Program-made: the position numbers and the translations under genes | Notes under the pieces: model-generated | The model's input: only the letters and a program-made list of their open reading frames with translations | Told to the model about the DNA's origin: nothing | Databases searched by the model: none | Source of the DNA: CAZTHM01 sp041946825 | GTDB lineage: Bacteria > Acidobacteriota > Terriglobia > UBA7540 | Length of the DNA: 64,000 nt | Reading direction: 5' to 3' | Assembly (NCBI GenBank): GCA_041946825.1 | Contig: JBHGBD010000014.1 | Span: 1-64,000, forward strand | Shown: positions 49,004-58,158 of the stretch, in pieces | How the letters are laid out: every line of letters starts with the position of its first letter | Numbering within the stretch: position 1 is the first letter of the stretch

Positions 49004-50522
49004 ACTTCGCCGCGACCGCGAATTCGCGCAGCCGCTCGGCGACGCTCTTGACATGCTTCGCGAGCGGGACCTTCGAGCCTTCCTCGAAGATGGGAATCAA
49101 TTTCTCAAGCTCGGGGCCGGAGACCGCCCCAGTGAGCGCCACGCGAATCGGATGAAACAAGTCTTTCCCCTTCTTTCCCGTCTCTTTCTGCACCGCCTTG
49201 GCGATTTCGCGGAAGCGCTCGTAAGTCAGCCCCCCGCCCCCGACTGGAGCGGGCGGCACTTCCAGCACCCTGGGAATGAACGCCGCAAGGACCTGTCGCG
49301 ACGCGGCGTCGTCCACAACATGCCGAGTCTCTTCGTTGCGTGTGATACTTCCCGCGTCGTACTCGAAAATCAGCTTCACCGCCTCAGTAAGGCGACTGAG
49401 GTGATCGAGATTCTTGAGCACCGCGTCAAGCAGGCGCTCGAGCCAGGCGAGCGCCGCGCCGTCGGCAGGCTCCCTGATGTATCCTGCGCGGGCCAAGAAC
49501 GGCACGCTCAGCTCCGCCAGGCGGCGCGGCGGCGATTCCTTCATGTAGTGCCGGTTCATCCAGTTCAGTTTTTCCTGGTCGAAAACCGCCGGCGCCTTGT
49601 TGATGTGGTCGAGCGTGAACTGCGCGATGAGCTGCTCGCGACTCAATAGTTCCGTCACGCCATCGGCGGGCGACCAGCCGAGGAGCGCGAGATAATTGCG
49701 CAGCGCCTCGGGAAGGATTCCCATCTCGCGGAAATTGCCGAGCGACGTTGCGCCGTGACGCTTCGAGAGCCGCGCGCGGTCGGGACCGAGAATTGTCGAG
49801 AGGTGCGCGAACTCCGGCGGCCGCCACCCCAACGCCTGGTAAAGCGCGAGCTGGCGCGGGGTGTTCGAAATGTGATCGTCGCCGCGAATCACGTGCGTGA
49901 TTTCCATCAGGTGATCGTCAATCACTACAGCGTAGTTGTAGGCGGGAGTGCCATCAGAGCGAACCAGAATCGGGTCGCCGATCACTTCGCTCGCGAAGCT
50001 CGTCGGGCCGTGCACTAGGTCGGTCCAACTGAACTCGCCCTCGGTGATCTTGAGGCGAATTGCCGCCGGCTCGCCCTCGGCGACTTTGCGGGCCGATTCT
50101 TCACGCGGTCGCGCGCGGCAGCGCCCCGAGTAGCGCGGCTGCTGGCCAGACTTGAGGGCCGCCTGGCGCTCCGCTTCAAGCTGCTCGGCGGAGCAGAAGC
50201 AAAAGTATGCGTGGCCCGCGTCGATCAAGTGCATCGCGTGGCGGCGATAGGTCTCCAGGCGCTCCGACTGGCGATAGGGGCCGAACGGACCTCCCACATC
50301 CGGGCCCTCGTCCCAATCCAGGCCGAACCAGCGAAGATCTTCCAGAAGTTGCCGCTCGTATTCCTCGCGCGAGCGCTCGACGTCGGTGTCCTCGATGCGC
50401 AGCACGAACACGCCGCCGTGATGCCGGGCGAAGAGCCAGTTGAAGAGCGCCGTGCGCGCGTTGCCGACGTGAATCTGGCCAGTGGGGCTGGGAGCGAAAC
50501 GCACGCGGGGAGGAGTGGTCAT
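48999..50522 (-). CDS. gltX: Glutamate-tRNA ligase
   Basis: 507 aa, class I aminoacyl-tRNA synthetase. RFAPSPTGQIHVGNARTALFNWL holds the HIGH-type motif (HVGN) and LSKRHGATS the KMSKS-type motif. DTDVERSREEYERQLLEDLRWFGLDWDEGPD and IRGDDHISNTPRQLALYQALG are also typical. The C-terminal anticodon-binding helical domain is complete. The stop codon is provided by a REP element. Confidence 0.97.
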   Translation of the reverse strand: MTTPPRVRFAPSPTGQIHVGNARTALFNWLFARHHGGVFVLRIEDTDVERSREEYERQLLEDLRWFGLDWDEGPDVGGPFGPYRQSERLETYRRHAMHLIDAGHAYFCFCSAEQLEAERQAALKSGQQPRYSGRCRARPREESARKVAEGEPAAIRLKITEGEFSWTDLVHGPTSFASEVIGDPILVRSDGTPAYNYAVVIDDHLMEITHVIRGDDHISNTPRQLALYQALGWRPPEFAHLSTILGPDRARLSKRHGATSLGNFREMGILPEALRNYLALLGWSPADGVTELLSREQLIAQFTLDHINKAPAVFDQEKLNWMNRHYMKESPPRRLAELSVPFLARAGYIREPADGAALAWLERLLDAVLKNLDHLSRLTEAVKLIFEYDAGSITRNEETRHVVDDAASRQVLAAFIPRVLEVPPAPVGGGGLTYERFREIAKAVQKETGKKGKDLFHPIRVALTGAVSGPELEKLIPIFEEGSKVPLAKHVKSVAERLREFAVAAKL

Positions 50523-50919
50523 GGCCGCGGCACCTGATTCCGCGGATGGCGGGTTGCGGTTTTAATGCCTCTAATCGGCATGCGAATCTTACGTAGGAAA
50601 GAGGCGAAAATCTATCCTAACTCGCTCATTATAAAAGGCCTTTACGCGGCAGCTTCGTTTTACCGGACATTTTGTACAACTCCCGTGTTTTCAATTCTTT
50701 AACAGCTTTGCCTCATTGCACTGTATGGGGCCCCGGGCTTCGATGGGCCAAACTCCGCCACTGGATAGCCTCGAACGCTTGCCCTTCCCTTCGAGCCGGA
50801 CCCTCGCACCGGGCCACCCTTCCATCAGCGCCCCGCTCTCTCATACAATAGGCTATCATTGTACCACAACTTTTGAAAAAGTCAAGGGACAAAATGCCCG
50901 CCGCAGGGCGAAGCCATCG
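50523..50919. other. Intergenic region, second copy of the 16.5-kb element
   Basis: 397 bp without a supported gene. GACATTTTGT (50667-50676), TTTTCAATTC, ATAGGCTATCATTGTACCACAA (50848-50869) and AAGTCAAGGGACAAA (50879-50893) match pieces of 16539-16935 in the same order. An open frame through here (50716 onward) is a shadow of surE. Confidence 0.45.
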
Positions 50920-51681
50920 TTACTTGGCGGGCGCGGGTTGCAGGGCCAGCGCCCAGTCGGCCAGCCGCTTCAGGCTGACGTAATCCGTACGATCGACCTG
51001 CAGGGGCGTAATGGAAATCTCATGAGCGCGAATGGCGGCGTAGTCCGACTCCGGCTCAGCGGTTTCCAGTCGCATGGTCTCGTCGAGCCAGTAATAAGGG
51101 CGCCCGCGCGGGTCGGATTTTTCATGCACGACATTCTGAGAAATCTTCTGGCTCTGATGAGTGAACCGCACGCCTCGCACCTCGCCGCGCGGGACGTTGA
51201 CATTGAGCATGACACCGGGGGGCAAACCTTCGGCAAGAATCTTCTCCGCCAGTTGCGCGGCAAAGTTCGCGGCGCTCGAGAAATCCTGCTGCTTGCGGGA
51301 GGCGAGCGAGATGGCGAACGACGGAACGCCATGCAGAGTCGCTTCCATCGCTCCCGCCACCGTCCCCGAATAGACGACGTTCTCCCCGAGATTCCCGCCC
51401 GGGTTGATTCCGGACACCACCAGGTGGGGCCGGGCGGGCATGACGCGATAGATGGCCAGAATCACCGCGTCCGCCGGGGTGCCGGTCACCGCGTAGTGGC
51501 GCGGGTCGAGCGCGTGCACGCGCAAGGGAAAATGCACGCTGATCGCCTGGCTCGTGGCGCTCATCTCGCGGTCGGGAGCGACGACCGTCACTTCGCCCAC
51601 CGACGCCAGGCTCGCCTCCAGGGCCTTCAGGCCCGGGGCGTAGATACCATCGTCATTGGTAATCAGAATTCGCTTGGCCAT
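50920..51681 (-). CDS. surE: 5'/3'-nucleotidase SurE
   Basis: 253 aa from ATG 51681. Acid-phosphatase-like nucleotidase. RILITNDDGIYAPGLKALEASL (metal-binding Asp10-Asp11), VVAPDREMSATSQAIS, VVSGINPGGNLGENVVYSGTVAGAMEA are the family signatures. Ends in a short basic tail. Complete. Confidence 0.96.
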   Translation of the reverse strand: MAKRILITNDDGIYAPGLKALEASLASVGEVTVVAPDREMSATSQAISVHFPLRVHALDPRHYAVTGTPADAVILAIYRVMPARPHLVVSGINPGGNLGENVVYSGTVAGAMEATLHGVPSFAISLASRKQQDFSSAANFAAQLAEKILAEGLPPGVMLNVNVPRGEVRGVRFTHQSQKISQNVVHEKSDPRGRPYYWLDETMRLETAEPESDYAAIRAHEISITPLQVDRTDYVSLKRLADWALALQPAPAK

Positions 51682-52054
51682 TGTGGGAAACAAACCCGGC
51701 GGCGCGTCAACGAAACGCGCCGACATTCTCATAATAGCACGCGGGCATCGTGTGTACGGGCGCTTTGCAATTGCGCAATCTGGTGTCGTGCGCCACACGG
51801 TTCTTTACGGTGCTGCGATGCGGCACGGGCGTGTCGCCCGCGCGCGAACACGGCCAGGATGGCCGTGCCACAGGTGGCGCGACGGTCAATCTATTTGAGA
51901 CGCACAACAGAATCGCGAACCATGTCCAGTCAATCGCCGAGACGGTTCCGCCCAACGCCGCGGGCCGGGTTGCCCTGCCCCAGAGAAACAGCGCCCTTTA
52001 AGCGGCGGCGGGGAAGCGGTAAGATAACCGCCGAACTCAGCGAAGGAGGATGAC
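51682..52054. repeat. Intergenic region with GCACGGGCGT.../...GGCCGTGCCAC element
   Basis: 373 bp with no supported gene. GCACGGGCGTGTCGCCCGCG (51822-51841) and ACACGGCCAGGATGGCCGTG (51848-51867) are the paired parts of a known type of dispersed palindrome (arms TCCTGGCC/GGCCAGGA-like). Open frames here encode the repetitive 'GTGVSPAREHGQDGRAT' pattern and are not real genes. Confidence 0.5.
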
Positions 52055-53476
52055 ATGGCGAACGAGTCGGAAGTCACCCGCCGGGATTTTCTGAAATCAG
52101 GAGCGAAGACAACGGCAGGGTTGGCAGCACTGAACGGAATCACATTTCTTACTCATCCGGAGAGGGTGTTTGGCGCGAGCGGCCGAGTGCGCGTGGCGGT
52201 CTGCGGCGTCCATGGGCGCGGCTGGGATCACGTCGAAGGCTTCCTGAATCTGAAAAACGCGGAAGTGGCGGCGCTCTGCGACGTGGACGACAGCGTGCTA
52301 CAAAAGCGCCTGGGGCAATTGGAGAAGATGGGGAAACCCAAGCCGCGGACTTTCACCGATGTTCGCAAGCTTCTGGAAGACAAGACGATCGATGCCGTTT
52401 CCATCGCCACGCCCAACCATTGGCATTCGCTGATGGGCATCTGGGCCTGCCAGGCGGGCAAAGACGTCTATGTCGAGAAGCCCTGCTCGCACAGCGTGTG
52501 GGAAGGCCGTCAATTGGTACGCGCGGCGGAGAAATACAACCGCATGGTTCAACAGGGAACGCAGATCAGGTCTTCACCCGCGCTCAAGGATGGAATCCAG
52601 AAGATCCACGATGGATTCCTGGGCGAGGTCTACCTCGCGCGCGGCCTCTGTTTCAAGTGGCGGAAATCGATCGGGCACACTCCCGTCGAACCGGTGCCCG
52701 CGGGTGTGAACTACGATATGTGGACGGGCCCGGCGCCGCTGAAGCCGTTCACAAAGAACCGCTTCCACTACAACTGGCACTGGATCTGGGACACGGGCAA
52801 CGGCGACCTTGGCAACCAGGGAAGCCATCAGCTTGACGTGGCGCGCTGGGGACTGGGGGTTAAGCTTCCCAACAAGGCTTCGGCCATCGGCGGACACTTC
52901 ATGTTCGACGACGATCAGCAGACGCCGAATACCTTGAACATTGCCTTCCAGTACGACCTCCCGGACGGCAAGCGGAAAATGCTCGAGTTCGAGGTTCGCC
53001 ACTGGATCACCAACCGCGAAGCCGAAATCGGCAGCGCGGCGTTCGGCAAACCGCAGGGCCCGATTCCCACCACCGGCATGGGCGGCCCGATTCAGGGGGA
53101 CCGCAACACGATCGGCGATATTTTCTATGGATCGAAGGGCTATCTCGCCACCGGCGACGAGGACGTGTGCGGATACATGACCTGGATGGGCGAGAATCAG
53201 GAACCCGGGCCGCGCATGCAGCAGGCCGGGGATCATTACGCGAATTTCATCGACTGCGTCATCAGCAGGAAAAAGGAAAACCTGAACGCGCCGATCGAGG
53301 AGGGTCACCTTTCATGCGTTCTGGTCCACCTCGCGAACGCGTCTTACCGCCTGGGGCGGACGATCAACTTCGACCCGGCAACCGAGAAGGCCATCAACGA
53401 CGACGAGGCGAACTTGCTCCTGCGCGACGGTGACCGCGGCTACCGCGCGCCGTACGTTGTTCCGGAGGAAGTCTGA
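52055..53476 (+). CDS. Tat-exported Gfo/Idh/MocA-family oxidoreductase
   Basis: 473 aa, NAD(P)-dependent sugar/inositol dehydrogenase-like. Twin-arginine leader RRDFLKSGAKTTAGLAAL. Rossmann fold RVRVAVCGVHGRGWDHVEGFLN, ALCDVDDSVLQKRL, then SIATPNHWHSLMGIWACQAGKDVYVEKPCSH with the catalytic Lys of EKP. C-terminal alpha/beta domain with WHWIWDTGNGDLGNQGSHQLDVARWGLG. GAAGGAGGATGAC precedes ATG. Typical of soil bacteria glycoside-processing pathways. Confidence 0.95.
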   Translation: MANESEVTRRDFLKSGAKTTAGLAALNGITFLTHPERVFGASGRVRVAVCGVHGRGWDHVEGFLNLKNAEVAALCDVDDSVLQKRLGQLEKMGKPKPRTFTDVRKLLEDKTIDAVSIATPNHWHSLMGIWACQAGKDVYVEKPCSHSVWEGRQLVRAAEKYNRMVQQGTQIRSSPALKDGIQKIHDGFLGEVYLARGLCFKWRKSIGHTPVEPVPAGVNYDMWTGPAPLKPFTKNRFHYNWHWIWDTGNGDLGNQGSHQLDVARWGLGVKLPNKASAIGGHFMFDDDQQTPNTLNIAFQYDLPDGKRKMLEFEVRHWITNREAEIGSAAFGKPQGPIPTTGMGGPIQGDRNTIGDIFYGSKGYLATGDEDVCGYMTWMGENQEPGPRMQQAGDHYANFIDCVISRKKENLNAPIEEGHLSCVLVHLANASYRLGRTINFDPATEKAINDDEANLLLRDGDRGYRAPYVVPEEV

Positions 53477-53501
53477 GCGGGCGGGCAAAGCCCTCCCCTA
53501 C
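53477..53501 (-). repeat. GTAGGGGAG-type hairpin between convergent stop codons
   Basis: Minus strand: GTAGGGGAGGGC, loop, GCCCGCCCGC. TAG (53500-53498) ends the kinase gene; the other side begins right after the TGA of the oxidoreductase. Confidence 0.65.
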
Positions 53502-56083
53502 GTTTGCACTTCCATGCGGCGCAGGAGATCCTGAAAGCGGGGATGCCGGCGGAGCGGGTCGAGGTCAGAATCATGCGCGATCCAATCCCTTTGTGCCATC
53601 CCCGAAGTAATCGCTTTTTCCAGGCAGCCGATGGCCTTATCCACTTCCCCGGCGAGGGAGTAGTTGCAGGCGGCGTTGTAGAAGGTGATGGGCTCATCCG
53701 GCATGATCGCCAGGGCCCGGTCTACCCATTCCAGACATTTCGAGCGGTTGCCGGCCTGCAATTGCTGGGTGGCGCCGAAGAGCAGCGCGCGGGAATCATC
53801 CGGATGCATCTGGACGTGTCGCTCCACCACGCGCAAGCCGCGCAGGTCGGCAGCTTTGGCGTCCTCACAGCGGTTTAGCGCCCTGAGCGCCATCGCCAGA
53901 AAGTGAGGCGTTGTATAGTCGTCGGGATTCACTTCGCACGCCTTGCAGAACATCTCCGCCGCCTTCTCCATGTTGCCCTGTCCGTGCAGGGCACGGCCAT
54001 AGAAGTAGTAGGCTTCGAATAAGCGGGGGTTGAGGCGGATGGCGGTCTCGAATTCCCTGGCCGCCTCGTCATACTGCTTGTTCAGGGCCACGGCCAGGCC
54101 GCGCGCGGCGTGCGCTTCCGCTAGGTCGGGATCGAGTTCCAACGCCCGGCAGCTGGCCGCGTCGGCGCCACGCAGATTGCCTTCCGTCGATTCGAAATAC
54201 ATGTAGAGGAACGAACAGCAATCCGCGATGCCCGCGTGAGCGCGCGCGTAATTCGGGTCGGTTTCGATGGCACGCGTAAACATCTCGCGCGCAAATCCGA
54301 AGGACTTGCCTCGAAACTGGTGGAAGAACTGGCGGCCGCGCAGGTAGTAATCGTAGGCTTTGACATCCGCGGTGGGAACCTTCTCAATGGCCCGCTTTTC
54401 TTTGTCGCTCAGCATGACTTGGAGCGCGCCCGCCAAATTCTTGGCGATCTCGTCCTGGATGGCGAAAACATCCTCCAACTGGCGGTCGTAGCGCTCAGCC
54501 CAGACGGTGCGGCCGGTGCGGGTCTCCACCAGTTGAGCGGTGATGCGCAGGCGATTGCCGGCCCGACGCAGGCTGCCTTCCAGCACGTAGGACGCTCCGA
54601 GCTGCTGGCCGACCTGCGCGGCCGTCGCCGGCTTGTCTCGATAGGCTAGCACCGAGGAGCGCGACAATATCCAAAGCTCGCCAATCTTCGACAACTCGAT
54701 GATGATGTCCTCGGTGATGCCGTCCCGGAAGTACTCGTCCTCTTTCGCGCCGCTCAGATTCTCAAAGTAGAGGACGGCCAGCGACCTTTCCGGATGAGCC
54801 GGCGTTGCCAGACGCTGCAACGCCTCCCGGACCTCGGCCATCGAGCCGAAACGCTGCCCGGGTTGCTTCGCAAGACAGCGCTCGACGAGCTGCTCCCATT
54901 CCGGCGAGATGTCCGGAACAAGCCTCCGCAACGAGGGCGGCGGCTTGCGCAGAATCGCATACTGAACGTCAATGGGAGTCTCGCCGCCAAAGGGCAACTT
55001 GCCGGTGAGGCATTCGAAAAGTAGCGCTCCAAATGAGAAGATGTCGCTGCGCGCGTCCACCGCTTCGCCCCGCAACTGCTCCGGCGACATGTAAGCGACC
55101 GTCCCGACAGCCACGCCCGGGCTGGTCACAGGTTCGTCGGCGGTCATTTCATCCGTGGAGTGCGGGGCCGCTGAATCCCTCGATGGTCTCGGTCGCCGGG
55201 GCAGCAGTTTGGCCAGCCCGAAGTCCAGCACTTTCACCTGGCCATGCTGTGTGATGAAGACATTGGCAGGCTTGATATCGCGATGGACAATGCCCCGGGC
55301 GTGAGCAGCCTCGAGCGCCTCTCCAATCTGCAGGGCGAGGTGGAGGCATTCATCCGGATTCAGAGGCTTTGTGCCGATCCGCTGTTTGAGGGTGTGGCCC
55401 TCCAGGAGCTGCATGACGATGAAAGGTTGTTTCTCGTGCGTGCCGACTTCGTAGATGGTGCAGATATTCGAGTGGTCCAGTGAGGAAGCGGCTCGGGCCT
55501 CGCGTTGGAAACGCTCCAGTGCCAGCGCATCCTGGACAAGGTCTTCCGACAAGAACTTGAGTGCGACCAGGCGGCCTAAACTCAAGTCCTCCGCCTTGTA
55601 AACGGCCCCCATGCCGCCGCGCCCCAACTCGTGCAGAATCCGGTAGTGGGAGACCCTCATTCCGCCCAGCTTTTCGGAATGTTCCCTCGGAATGGTGGCT
55701 GGCAGAACTTCGACCACAGGCTCGCCATGGGGGGGAGTGACCGAAATCCACTCGACGGATGGGAGGAATCGGTAACCACGCTTGGCCAGTGTTTCGATGA
55801 AACGGGGATGCTCGGCGGAATCACCCAAGGCATCGCGGAGCCGCTTGACTGCCGTGTTGATGCTGTGGTCGAACTCGACGACGGTATCGCGAGGCCAGAG
55901 CTTCTCGCGAATGGCTTCGCGGGTGACGAGTTCCCCCCGCCCCTCAAGCAGCATGGCCAGGATCTGGAAGGGCTGGTCCTGAAGCCGAATCCTCAGGCCC
56001 TGCCTGCGCAATTCGCCGACGTGCAGATCCAGTTCGAAGCTTCCGAAGCGAGCAACCCGGGGTGTGGGAGACGTTCCTGGCAT
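53498..56083 (-). CDS. Winged-helix / Ser-Thr kinase / TolB-like / TPR fusion protein
   Basis: 861 aa, soluble (no membrane helix). Residues 10-108 are an OmpR/CadC-type winged helix (FGSFELDLHVGELRRQG ... AVKRLRDALGDSAEHPRFIETLAKRGYRF). 147-425 are a Hanks-type kinase with G-loop GRGGMGA (154-160), Lys176 (ALKFL), HRDIKPAN (267-274) and DFGLAK (287-292). 433-555 are a TolB/FlgO-like domain (LAVLYFENLSGAKEDEYFRDGITEDIIIELSKI). 575-850 are TPR-like repeats. All kinase catalytic residues are present. It may bind DNA and phosphorylate partners in the same polypeptide. No partner gene next to it. Confidence 0.95.
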   Translation of the reverse strand: MPGTSPTPRVARFGSFELDLHVGELRRQGLRIRLQDQPFQILAMLLEGRGELVTREAIREKLWPRDTVVEFDHSINTAVKRLRDALGDSAEHPRFIETLAKRGYRFLPSVEWISVTPPHGEPVVEVLPATIPREHSEKLGGMRVSHYRILHELGRGGMGAVYKAEDLSLGRLVALKFLSEDLVQDALALERFQREARAASSLDHSNICTIYEVGTHEKQPFIVMQLLEGHTLKQRIGTKPLNPDECLHLALQIGEALEAAHARGIVHRDIKPANVFITQHGQVKVLDFGLAKLLPRRPRPSRDSAAPHSTDEMTADEPVTSPGVAVGTVAYMSPEQLRGEAVDARSDIFSFGALLFECLTGKLPFGGETPIDVQYAILRKPPPSLRRLVPDISPEWEQLVERCLAKQPGQRFGSMAEVREALQRLATPAHPERSLAVLYFENLSGAKEDEYFRDGITEDIIIELSKIGELWILSRSSVLAYRDKPATAAQVGQQLGASYVLEGSLRRAGNRLRITAQLVETRTGRTVWAERYDRQLEDVFAIQDEIAKNLAGALQVMLSDKEKRAIEKVPTADVKAYDYYLRGRQFFHQFRGKSFGFAREMFTRAIETDPNYARAHAGIADCCSFLYMYFESTEGNLRGADAASCRALELDPDLAEAHAARGLAVALNKQYDEAAREFETAIRLNPRLFEAYYFYGRALHGQGNMEKAAEMFCKACEVNPDDYTTPHFLAMALRALNRCEDAKAADLRGLRVVERHVQMHPDDSRALLFGATQQLQAGNRSKCLEWVDRALAIMPDEPITFYNAACNYSLAGEVDKAIGCLEKAITSGMAQRDWIAHDSDLDPLRRHPRFQDLLRRMEVQT

Positions 56084-56374
56084 CGCAGACTCATCCCGGG
56101 CGATAGGTTACCACTTCGGACCGACGGGTTCAAAGCCGGCAGCAGCGTGTGACTTGCAGCCGTAAACCCCTCCCCCTGATTGGATTGGCGCCTCAGCCAG
56201 TTATGACCCCGATGTAAGACGCCGTGCATTGACGCTCAACCATCTTTGTCTGAGAGTGGGGCTGACCATGCTAGCGGAGGGAGGCAGCGTGACACACGGT
56301 CCGACCTTGCAGTATCGGGCGGGAACATCGCTGGCAGGCGCGCACGAAGTGAATCTTCGATGAGGAGGATGTGT

Positions 56375-56737
56375 ATGACCAGGAATAACGTCCTAATGAC
56401 TGCACTTCTGGCGGTGGCAGTTGTCCTGACAGCCAGCAGTCCAGCCTACTCGAGCAGCAATTCATGCCAAGTCAACTTCCCCACTGCCGGCACCCTCAAT
56501 GGCACCCCTCTGGCTGCCGGGCAATACAACATCACCTGGCAGGCGCATAGCCCCGCGCTCACCGTCACTGTGGCCCAGGCGAAAAAAGTCGTCGCCACGG
56601 TGCAGGGAAAAATGGAAGAAAGGAGCAGCCGGTTCCGCAAGAATATGGTTGTCTACACGGAGCGGGCGGACGGCTCGCGCGTCATTAATGAGATCCGGGT
56701 GGGCGGAACGAACCGCGCGATTGTGTTCAACGAGTAA
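56375..56737 (+). CDS. Small exported protein of unknown function
   Basis: 120 aa from ATG 56375 (GAGGAGG 6 nt upstream). Signal peptide MTRNNVLMTALLAVAVVLTASSPAYS. The mature part is a beta sandwich-like chain of about 95 residues (VNFPTAGTLNGTPLAAGQYNITWQAHSPALTVTVAQAKKVVATVQGKM), resembling many short exported acidobacterial proteins with a PAGxYxxxW pattern. Function unknown. Confidence 0.82.
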   Translation: MTRNNVLMTALLAVAVVLTASSPAYSSSNSCQVNFPTAGTLNGTPLAAGQYNITWQAHSPALTVTVAQAKKVVATVQGKMEERSSRFRKNMVVYTERADGSRVINEIRVGGTNRAIVFNE

Positions 56738-56856
56738 GCCGAGTGCAGCCGGCGAGGCCGGGCGCGGTGATACTCCCGGGGTAGGCGGGCGCGGTGACTT
56801 TCCCGGGCCCCCGAGACGGCGGCGCCACAGGTCGGGGCCGAACGGAAGTCTGATTT

Positions 56857-58035
56857 CTATAGCGGGTAAGGATAGCGGGCCTGGGCGATCGTCATGCCAC
56901 GCACTTCGATGCGAGACAAATCGGCCAAGCCCAGACCCGTGGTCTCGGCGAGGAGCAGGTGGTTGTCGCAGCTCTGAAACGGCGGCGTGCCGCGTGGAGC
57001 GCGAGGATTTGAGTAGCCCATCACGGCCACGCTCACAGCGTCCGTCGAAACCGGATTCAGCCCGGCGATGAGAATTCCAGGCGTCGTCAACTGGGGATTG
57101 GGCGACCACGGGCCTTCACCTCCACTCATGGCAGTGATCCCGTCGATGATGGCCAGATCCACCGGCCGAGCGGCGCACTCGTCGGCGACAATTCGCGGGA
57201 CATTAAAGTCGTCACTTCCCGGGTCGCGGTCGGCGCGCGCTCCGGGCGGAGTGAAGGGATTCCACTCGCCGCTTCCGTCGCTGTGCAGCGGCGAACGCCA
57301 GCCCAGCGCATCTTCGGCCCCAGCCTCACTCCCGTAAAGAGAGTTGGGCGTAATCCCAAAGAGATTTTTCATCGAGAGCGTGACTCCCGCCGTGGTGTGC
57401 CGCTTCATTTTGGCTAATGAAATAAAGACGTCCGTATCCACGTAAGAATGGTTCAGCTCAAAGGAGGAAAACAAATATCCGCCGGTGGGCACCGGGAGCT
57501 GCATATAGCTTTGTCCCAAGCCCAGATTTCGTGTGTTCTCCACCTCGACGTTCCCGAGAGCGAGCAGAGCCGGCACGTCCCACCCCGCCAGCGTGAGAAC
57601 CTGCTCCATCGGTTCCAGGATCGGCACGGAATCCACAATCCGCACTCGCCGCGCGCCTTCCGCCAACAGGAGTGATGTGAGGGCCATCGCTGTCGCGCCG
57701 TGCGTTATGTACGTCTCACCCGGTGGCCGGCCGAATTGATTCTCGAAATATCCCGAACAGGTCAGGTTGACCTTCACGGTGACAGTCTTCCCGTTGACGA
57801 GCGCATGGATCCCGCCCAAAAGGTCAATCGATTGCTCCATGGCTGTGACCATATCCGTGTCATAGGTGAGCGAGGAGGCGATCGCCACGATGGCGTCCGC
57901 GCGATTGGGAGGAGGCGGAATTACCGGCGGTGTCTCGACCGTCCCCGAACCGCACCCCGCCGTGAACGCCAGCGGCGCGCCTACAGCCAGCCGAATGAAT
58001 TCGCGCCGGCTGCAAATGGAGAGCCTGTCCTTCAT
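56857..58035 (-). CDS. Exported DUF362 domain protein
   Basis: 392 aa. Tat-like leader CSRREFIRLAVGAPLAFTAGC, which also contains a possible lipobox. DUF362 core: VTVKVNLTCSGYFENQ, GATAMALTSLLLAEGARRVRIVDS, DVFISLAKMKRHTTAGVTLSMKNLFGITP, DLAIIDGITAMSGGEGPW and GLNPVSTDAVSVAVMGY. No ferredoxin domain follows, unlike some members. Function of DUF362 alone is unknown. Confidence 0.9.
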   Translation of the reverse strand: MKDRLSICSRREFIRLAVGAPLAFTAGCGSGTVETPPVIPPPPNRADAIVAIASSLTYDTDMVTAMEQSIDLLGGIHALVNGKTVTVKVNLTCSGYFENQFGRPPGETYITHGATAMALTSLLLAEGARRVRIVDSVPILEPMEQVLTLAGWDVPALLALGNVEVENTRNLGLGQSYMQLPVPTGGYLFSSFELNHSYVDTDVFISLAKMKRHTTAGVTLSMKNLFGITPNSLYGSEAGAEDALGWRSPLHSDGSGEWNPFTPPGARADRDPGSDDFNVPRIVADECAARPVDLAIIDGITAMSGGEGPWSPNPQLTTPGILIAGLNPVSTDAVSVAVMGYSNPRAPRGTPPFQSCDNHLLLAETTGLGLADLSRIEVRGMTIAQARYPYPL

Positions 58036-58158
58036 CGCTCGCCTCCTCGGCTCGCGACAAGGACTTCGGGTTGGTCAGAGTGTACACCCGGCAGCTTCGG
58101 CACGGAATGACCTGACTCGGGTCCTTGTGCGGAATGCTCCGGGTGTGTCCCGAACAAC

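Noticed and set aside
51750..52001. 83-residue frame containing GTGVSPAREHGQDGRAT
   Set aside because: Translation of a dispersed palindromic repeat commonly mis-annotated as protein.
50716..52053. 445-residue plus-strand frame opposite surE
   Set aside because: Shadow frame; the SurE signature on the minus strand is complete.
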